A stretch of 27,816 nucleotides of DNA from JBGTBQ01 sp041749275 (GTDB taxonomy: Bacteria > Acidobacteriota > Blastocatellia > Pyrinomonadales > Pyrinomonadaceae). This document shows, one piece after another, positions 23,658 through 27,816 of the stretch. Location of the stretch: contig JBGTBQ010000199.1 in assembly GCA_041749275.1 (NCBI GenBank), positions 1 through 27,816 of the forward strand, written 5' to 3'. The notes under the pieces were generated by a model. That model ran no database searches. It had not been told where the DNA came from and was given only the letters and a program-made list of their open reading frames with translations. Within the stretch, counting starts at the first letter, position 1. Every line of letters begins with the position of its first letter. The translations under genes were made by a program, and so were the position numbers.

Positions 23658-24794
23658 ATGGCGAAGAAGCAGAGCAAATATCTACAGGGGAAGCGCATAG
23701 ACCCGCGACCCATCACAGGCGATGTCGCGCTCGCAGACCTCGTTGACGAGACCTTCATGGCCTACAACGCCGCGCGTTTGCGCGAGGCGTGCCAGCTTTT
23801 CTCGCGGAAGATGCTTGAGCCGGACGTGACGGTCGGCCTCTCGATTACGGGCGCGCTGACGCCGGCGGGCCTCGGCATCTCGGCGCTCATCCCGTTGATG
23901 CGCGCGGGCTTCGTGGACTGGATCATCACGACGGGCGCGAACCTCTACCACGACACACACTTCGGCATCGGCCTCGCGCTCCATCAGGGCAGCACCGCCA
24001 TCTCCGACGTGGTGCTGCGTGAAGAAGAGGTTGTCCGCATCTACGACATCTTCTTCGACTATTCCGTCCTGCTCGACACCGACGCCTTCTTCCGTCGCCT
24101 CATCGAAGGCGAAGAATTTCAGCGCCCGATGTCCACGGCGGAGTTTCACAATCTGTGCGGCAAGTATGTGCGCGAGCGCGAGCGCAAATTGGGATTAGAG
24201 AACAAGTCCTTTCTCGCCGCCGCCTACGAGTTCGGCGTGCCGCTCTATACATCGAGTCCGGGCGATTCGTCCATCGGGATGAACGTCGCGGCGAAGGCGC
24301 TGCAAGGCAATAAGCTCGCCTTCGACCCTTCGCTCGACGTAAACGAGACGGCGGCCATCGTCCTCGCCGCCAAGCGCGGCGCCATCCACGGCAAAGGCGA
24401 TAAGGGGAAAAAACACGGCGGCAAGTCCGCGGTCTTCATCCTCGGCGGCGGCTCGCCCAAAAATTTCATGCTCCAAACCGAGCCGCAGATACAGGAAGTG
24501 CTCGGCATAGACGAGCGCGGCCACGATTACTTTTTGCAGGTGACGGACGCCCGTCCGGACACGGGCGGCCTCAGCGGGGCATCGCCGGGCGAGGCAGTCT
24601 CGTGGGGCAAGCTTGATCCGGACCGGCTGCCCGATGCGGTTGTGTGTTATGTTGACTCGACCATCGCGCTGCCCGTCTTGACAGCCTACGCGCTCGCGCG
24701 CCACGAGCCGCGCGAGCTGAAGCGGCTCTACGACCGGCGCGGGGAGTTGATGGAGTTGCTGATGTCGGAGTACGAGAAATCGGAAAGGCGGTAA
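23658..24794 (+). CDS. deoxyhypusine-synthase-like protein
   Basis: A 378-residue NAD-dependent enzyme of the deoxyhypusine synthase family. Family motifs: SITGALTPAGLG near 62-73, ITTGANLYHDTHFG near 90-103, GGGSPKNFMLQ near 264-274, and EAVSWGK at 312-318 whose Lys318 corresponds to the active-site Lys329 of human DHS, which forms the aminobutyl intermediate. Eukaryotic and archaeal enzymes modify eIF5A, which bacteria lack. Bacterial DHS-like proteins are therefore thought to transfer the aminobutyl group to other acceptors such as putrescine (homospermidine formation). Start: ATG 23658 with AGGG 5 bases upstream; an in-frame GTG two codons earlier is an alternative. It follows the CNNM/CBS gene by 34 bases. 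Acceptor unknown. Confidence 0.88.
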   Translation: MAKKQSKYLQGKRIDPRPITGDVALADLVDETFMAYNAARLREACQLFSRKMLEPDVTVGLSITGALTPAGLGISALIPLMRAGFVDWIITTGANLYHDTHFGIGLALHQGSTAISDVVLREEEVVRIYDIFFDYSVLLDTDAFFRRLIEGEEFQRPMSTAEFHNLCGKYVRERERKLGLENKSFLAAAYEFGVPLYTSSPGDSSIGMNVAAKALQGNKLAFDPSLDVNETAAIVLAAKRGAIHGKGDKGKKHGGKSAVFILGGGSPKNFMLQTEPQIQEVLGIDERGHDYFLQVTDARPDTGGLSGASPGEAVSWGKLDPDRLPDAVVCYVDSTIALPVLTAYALARHEPRELKRLYDRRGELMELLMSEYEKSERR

Positions 24795-24882
24795 GAGAAA
24801 CGACGTGTGACAAGCGGCGAGTCGAAGACCTGTTCTCGCTCGTCACTCGATACGGATGCATACGTCGTTGCTGTTGATAAAC

Positions 24883-25362
24883 ATGGCGAAGAAGGTTGTA
24901 ACCGACGACAAGCCGCGCGTCTATTTCGACTGCAACAAGTGCCCGGCCTATTGCTGCTCGGTCTACGAGCGGGTGCAGGTGACCAAGCGCGACATCACGC
25001 GGCTGGCGAAACATCACAAAGTCTCTTTCGAGACGGCGAAGCGGCGCTATACGACGAAATGGGAAAACGAGCGCGTGCTCCGGCGCGTGGACGACGTTAT
25101 TTTCGAGAAGACGTGCATGTTCCTCGATCAGGAGACGCGCGGTTGCACGATCTACCACGGGCGGCCCGCGGTGTGCCGTGAATATCCCGCGCGCGCGCGC
25201 TGCGCCTACTACGACTTTCTGCAATTCGAGCGGCGGCAGCAGGACGACGAGAACGTCATCCCCGTCGTGCAGATCACCTTCCGCGACGTGAAGAAACAGG
25301 AAGTGGACTTCGGCAATGGGACGGAGCAGGTCTGGGAGTGGGAACCGGAGAAGAAGGAGTGA
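24883..25362 (+). CDS. YkgJ-type cysteine cluster protein
   Basis: A 159-residue protein with the cysteine pattern of the YkgJ/UPF0153 family: CNKCPAYCC (Cys17, 20, 24, 25), then Cys78 and CTIYHGRPAVCREYPARARC (Cys88, 98, 107). The GCxIYxxRPxxCRxYP motif is diagnostic. The cysteines probably bind an Fe-S cluster or zinc; the reaction is not known. The start is unclear: ATG 24883 gives MAKKVV, ATG 24856 would add nine residues; neither has a good ribosome-binding site. It follows the DHS-like gene by 88 bases on the same strand and may share its transcript. Confidence 0.85.
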   Translation: MAKKVVTDDKPRVYFDCNKCPAYCCSVYERVQVTKRDITRLAKHHKVSFETAKRRYTTKWENERVLRRVDDVIFEKTCMFLDQETRGCTIYHGRPAVCREYPARARCAYYDFLQFERRQQDDENVIPVVQITFRDVKKQEVDFGNGTEQVWEWEPEKKE

Positions 25363-25415
25363 ACGCTGAACGCGGAATGAAAGACAAGCTGTCTTCTATT
25401 CATCGTTCAGCGTTC
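25361..25415. repeat. inverted repeat after the cysteine-cluster gene
   Basis: GAACGCTGAACG (25361-25372) and its exact complement (25404-25415) enclose a smaller palindrome, AAGACA/TGTCTT (25381-25395). It begins within the stop codon region and could end transcription or be part of a dispersed repeat; no T-run follows. Confidence 0.65.
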
Positions 25416-25447
25416 CGCGTTGATCGTTTCTTGAGAGAGGTGTGATG

Positions 25448-25669
25448 ATGCGTGAATTTTTAACGAAGATGGTCGGGAAGAAGCTGGATGTTTTCTGCGG
25501 GGGCACATCGAGCCTGCGCGGGAAGGTCGTGAAGGTCGAGGAGAGCGTGGTGCATCTGGTGGATGAGGACGACCACCTGTTCTACGTGGCGATAGACCGG
25601 ATCGCCGTCATCAGCGAAGCGAAAGAGAGAGAGAAGAACGCGGGCTTCGTCTCCGGCTTCGCCAGATAA
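25448..25669 (+). CDS. MM0924-family small protein
   Basis: A protein of about 73 residues: MREFLTKMVGKKLDVFCGGTSSLRGKVVKVEESVVHLVDEDDHLFYVAIDRIAVI. The G-K-x-V-x-V-E and Y-V-A-I-D-x-I segments suggest a small beta-barrel, Sm/KOW-like in outline, and match small proteins annotated as the MM0924 family. Function is unknown. Start: ATG 25448 lies 7 bases after GAGAGG; GTG 25442 and ATG 25445 are in frame and possible. Its C-terminal KEREKNAGFVSGFAR tail is basic and outside the conserved part. Single gene between a repeat and a pair of hairpins. Confidence 0.78.
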   Translation: MREFLTKMVGKKLDVFCGGTSSLRGKVVKVEESVVHLVDEDDHLFYVAIDRIAVISEAKEREKNAGFVSGFAR

Positions 25670-25697
25670 GGCATTCAAAATATAAGGCGGAAAGGGC

Positions 25698-25764
25698 GGA
25701 AGCCTGACCGTGCGGGAGGGCTTTGGGCAACGAGGCAAACGCCCTCCCTCACGGTCAGGCTTCC
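25698..25764. repeat. 24-bp inverted repeat in convergent intergenic region
   Basis: Arms 25698-25721 and 25741-25764 pair at 23 of 24 positions around a 19-base loop. It lies 29 bases after the MM0924-family stop. It resembles the other long hairpins of the window and probably belongs to the same kind of dispersed element; it may also help end the plus-strand transcript. Confidence 0.8.
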
Positions 25765-25790
25765 GTCTTGCTGTTCGCGCGGAATGGGAA

Positions 25791-25825
25791 AGGCCGACGC
25801 AACCTCGACAGGGTTGCGTCGGCCT
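25791..25825. terminator. bidirectional terminator between convergent genes
   Basis: AGGCCGACGCAACC (25791-25804) pairs perfectly with 25812-25825, a 14-bp stem with a 7-base loop. CTTTT follows on the plus strand at a short distance and TTTCCC on the minus strand. It sits between the plus-strand MM0924 gene and the minus-strand NlpC/P60 gene. Confidence 0.75.
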
Positions 25826-25853
25826 CTGACCTTTTATTCCGAGAGTTTGGTTG

Positions 25854-26507
25854 CTATCTGCCCGAGACGGCGAGTTGCCTCTGCGCGGGTTTGATCTGGA
25901 CGCGGCGGAAACCGGTGATGCGCTTCGTCCAGTATTCGTTGAAGGGTGAATAGGTGACGCCGCGGCTGCTCGAAGCGTGGTAGAAGCCGTTTTCGTCGGC
26001 GACGATGCCGACGTGTCCGAGGTGGTTGAAGAAGACGAGCGTCCCGAACTTGAATTGCTCTTCTTCGTCATCCACGGGCGCGAACTGAGACCAGAAAGTG
26101 CGCGCGGAGCTGCGCTCGAAGTTGATCCCGGCGGTCTGGAAGACGCTCCACACGAAGCCGGAGCAGTCGTAGCGGTTCGGGCCTTCGGCGCCCATGCGGT
26201 AGGGGATGCCGAGGCGTTGGTCTATCGCGTACAGCATCATCCGCTCGACCTCGTCGAGGTTCGACGGCGCGACCGGCGCGACGCTGATGACCTCTGGCTC
26301 ATCCTCATCCGCCGAGGGCGCGGGGACGACCGTCATCTCCGTTTCGAGGCGCGTGCGCCCGTTTGCCTCTTTCGTGGCGGTGGTCGCCTGCGGGGCGATG
26401 CCGGTTTCACGAGGGCGCGTCTGGCCTTGCGCGGCGGCGCTCATGGTAAGCAGTGTAATGGCCGAACACACCGCGAGCGAATAGGGGAACCTTTTCAAAA
26501 CAGACAT
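25854..26507 (-). CDS. secreted NlpC/P60 family cysteine peptidase
   Basis: Peptidoglycan-cleaving C40 peptidase, 217 residues, exported. Signal peptide about 1-27 (SAITLLTMSAAAQG). A Pro/Glu-rich linker (30-85) leads to the catalytic domain with Cys115 in YDCSGFVWSVF, His165 in HLGHVGIV and His177 in GFYHASS. The GxPYRMGAEGPNRYDCSG segment is typical. No SH3 or LysM domain is present. Start: ATG 26507 (GTG 26510 is possible). The best ribosome-binding site, AGGAG, is about 15 bases upstream and can pair with CTCC next to it, so translation may be inefficient or controlled. Confidence 0.87.
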   Translation of the reverse strand: MSVLKRFPYSLAVCSAITLLTMSAAAQGQTRPRETGIAPQATTATKEANGRTRLETEMTVVPAPSADEDEPEVISVAPVAPSNLDEVERMMLYAIDQRLGIPYRMGAEGPNRYDCSGFVWSVFQTAGINFERSSARTFWSQFAPVDDEEEQFKFGTLVFFNHLGHVGIVADENGFYHASSSRGVTYSPFNEYWTKRITGFRRVQIKPAQRQLAVSGR

Positions 26508-26574
26508 CACCGAGGGAGGTATCTCCTCTTCCGTAAACTTAAACTTGCTTTTTGGTATTGCTTATAACTTCGAG

Positions 26575-26604
26575 TGAGAGTTATGGTTGAGTGAGTAACT
26601 CTCA
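26575..26604. promoter_or_regulatory. 9-bp palindrome in divergent region, possible operator
   Basis: TGAGAGTTA (26575-26583) and TAACTCTCA (26596-26604) are exact inverted copies with 12 bases between; a further ATAACT at 26564 overlaps the same pattern in a second pairing. It lies in the 295-base divergent gap between the NlpC/P60 gene and the gene at 26803. A regulator binding site is possible, not shown. Confidence 0.4.
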
Positions 26605-26702
26605 ACTCATCCTACAGGCCAAGATATAGCACCGCAACAACCAATGTGACTGATTCGTGACGGTTCGCACGCTAGTGACCTGAAAGGGGGCGTGAAACGG
26701 TT

Positions 26703-26738
26703 CATCTTGAACTGTTGTGCGTCAAGATGGTACGCACA
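26703..26738 (+). promoter_or_regulatory. two mutually exclusive hairpins in the leader of the gene at 26803
   Basis: CATCTTGA (26703-26710) can pair with TCAAGATG (26722-26729), while TGTGCGT (26716-26722) can pair with ACGCACA (26732-26738). The pairings overlap and cannot both form. This switch-like layout about 65 bases before the ATG suggests a regulated leader, but short complementary words also arise by chance. Confidence 0.35.
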
Positions 26739-26802
26739 GAGGCGTAGAAATAGCCTGCCCGGCGTGATAGGATGCGCGACCAAACGGAGGAGAGCAGTCT
26801 GT

Positions 26803-27816
26803 ATGCTATTCATCGAAAGCAGGATTGCGGACATTTTCGTCAACCACGCGACGCGCGTCACCGTGCTCGAAGGCTTGCAGGAGAGGGGCTTCATCCCGCT
26901 CATACGCTCTTCGCGGCTGCACTTCTTTGAGCAGGCGCTGTTGGGTGTGGAGCGTGTGAAAGAGTTGGAGTCGCTCGTGGCTGTGCAGTCAGAGACGGAG
27001 GGTGAGGTGCCTTACGTGCGGGGCGACGTGTTCTGCTTCGAAGGCTTCGCGCACTTCCTCGTCTTTGGCGACGCCGCGGACGAGGGACAGGCATTGCGCG
27101 CAGGCATCGTCTACGAAGCGGAGGTCGCCGACGCTTCGCTGAAGCTTGAAGACTTCTGCCGCAACGTGCAGGCTGCGCTTGAAAGCGCCTCGCATGGCGC
27201 GAGCACTAGGAAAGAATCGTCGCCTTTCATCGGCATCGAATGGAAGCGAAAGGAAGCAGGCGCGGGTGAGGCGTTCGCGCTCTTCGCAAACAGCGACGGC
27301 GCGGAGACGGATGCGAAGAATATGCCGGCGCGCGCCGCCGAGGTGATGGAACGCACGCGCGCCGTCGAGATTCTCGAAGACAAGGAGGCCAGAGAGTTTC
27401 TGCAACGGCTGACTGAAGCTTATGCCGACGGGCGCGTCGCCGAGGGGGCGTCGGTGAGTGGCGCGCGGGAGCCGGCGCATGAAGCGTTGGTAGAGCGTTT
27501 CGCGGCGGCGGGGTTGGCGCGGCGCGAAACGCAGGTCAGTTGCCGCAAGAGCGGGCGCTCGCTCTTCCGCCTGCCGTCGCCCGACGCGCTGGCGATAGTG
27601 ACGGCGAGCAACGCCGTGTGCAGCGAGTGCGGCGCGGCGGTCGCCGACGAGAGAGCCGAAGAATTAGTAACGCCCACGCCGTTAGCCTCGACCATGCTGA
27701 AGGGTGGCGCGTGGCTGGCGAGCAGCCTGCGCGCGGCGCTCGCGTCGGCGGGCATCCCCGAAAATGAGATCGCGGCCCGCGCCGCCGACGCCGGGACGGA
27801 CGCGCGGATACTTGCC
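26803..27816 (+). CDS. unrecognised protein, 3' end beyond the window
   Basis: The frame is open from ATG 26803 to the last base, at least 338 residues. GGAGG lies 12 bases before the ATG. It begins MLFIESRIADIFVNHATRVTVLEGLQERGF. There is no signal peptide or membrane segment. Residues about 1-130 look alpha/beta with a run of hydrophobic strands (YVRGDVFCFEGFAHFLVFG). Near residues 245-285 are SCRKSGRSLFRLPS and VCSECGAAVADE; the CxxC could be half of a zinc site. The region near 300 (LASTMLKGGAWLASSLRAALASAGI) is a likely helix. Regular G+C and codon use fit the neighbours. I do not recognise the family. Confidence 0.75.
   Translation, partial: MLFIESRIADIFVNHATRVTVLEGLQERGFIPLIRSSRLHFFEQALLGVERVKELESLVAVQSETEGEVPYVRGDVFCFEGFAHFLVFGDAADEGQALRAGIVYEAEVADASLKLEDFCRNVQAALESASHGASTRKESSPFIGIEWKRKEAGAGEAFALFANSDGAETDAKNMPARAAEVMERTRAVEILEDKEAREFLQRLTEAYADGRVAEGASVSGAREPAHEALVERFAAAGLARRETQVSCRKSGRSLFRLPSPDALAIVTASNAVCSECGAAVADERAEELVTPTPLASTMLKGGAWLASSLRAALASAGIPENEIAARAADAGTDARILA

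Noticed and set aside
26511..26802. tRNA-like cloverleaf in the divergent gap
   Set aside because: No T-loop GGTTCRANNCC pattern or acceptor stem could be found, only short hairpins.

Overview
The window is a 27.8 kb piece of a GC-rich (about 60-65% by eye) bacterial chromosome. Gene content suggests Acidobacteriota, perhaps the Blastocatellia/Pyrinomonadales side: PPi-type phosphofructokinases, PD40/Calx-beta/DUF4214 and DUF4331 secreted proteins, an MM0924-family protein, and many intergenic inverted repeats made of CACAGAG-like words. That placement is inference; there is no rRNA or other firm marker here. I saw no tRNA, rRNA or CRISPR array.

Layout. 1-1501 (minus): a DUF4259 protein and an ATP-type phosphofructokinase cut by the window edge. 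1750-4412 (plus): two tandem phosphofructokinase paralogues with the Asp/Lys signature of PPi-dependent enzymes. 4413-4914: a repeat island with a perfect 32-bp inverted repeat, a 198-bp MITE-like element and a third long hairpin. 4915-7598 (plus): an RlmI-like rRNA methyltransferase, then a deoxyribosyltransferase-like plus TRAFs-binding (ASK1-like) protein. 7650-12119 (minus): an S41 peptidase, an AAA ATPase/DUF4276 pair joined by an ATGA overlap and visibly AT-richer than its surroundings, and a small class I isoprenoid-synthase-like protein. 12389-13334 (minus): a hypothetical protein and rpsT with a near-consensus promoter and a clear terminator. 13487-17055 (minus): two secreted proteins. 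17703-23623 (plus): phoH, a NACHT NTPase gene, ybeY and a CNNM/CBS (CorC/YbeX-like) gene. 23658-25669 (plus): a deoxyhypusine-synthase-like protein, a YkgJ-type cysteine-cluster protein and an MM0924-family small protein. 25854-26507 (minus): an NlpC/P60 hydrolase. 26803 to the end (plus): an unrecognised protein cut by the window edge.

The most interesting region is 17.7-23.6 kb. The order phoH, ybeY, ybeX is the known ybeZYX RNA-processing cluster, but here phoH carries an in-frame intein of 364 residues just before its Walker B motif, and a NACHT (NLR-like) gene sits between phoH and ybeY. The intein begins with Ala, ends HN followed by Thr, and shows the Trp/Cys/Thr triplet expected of class 3 inteins, with both LAGLIDADG motifs present. 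Three separate candidate immunity modules (ASK1-like, AAA/DUF4276, NACHT) lie within about 15.5 kb of otherwise housekeeping genes. A defence role is inferred for all three, not shown.
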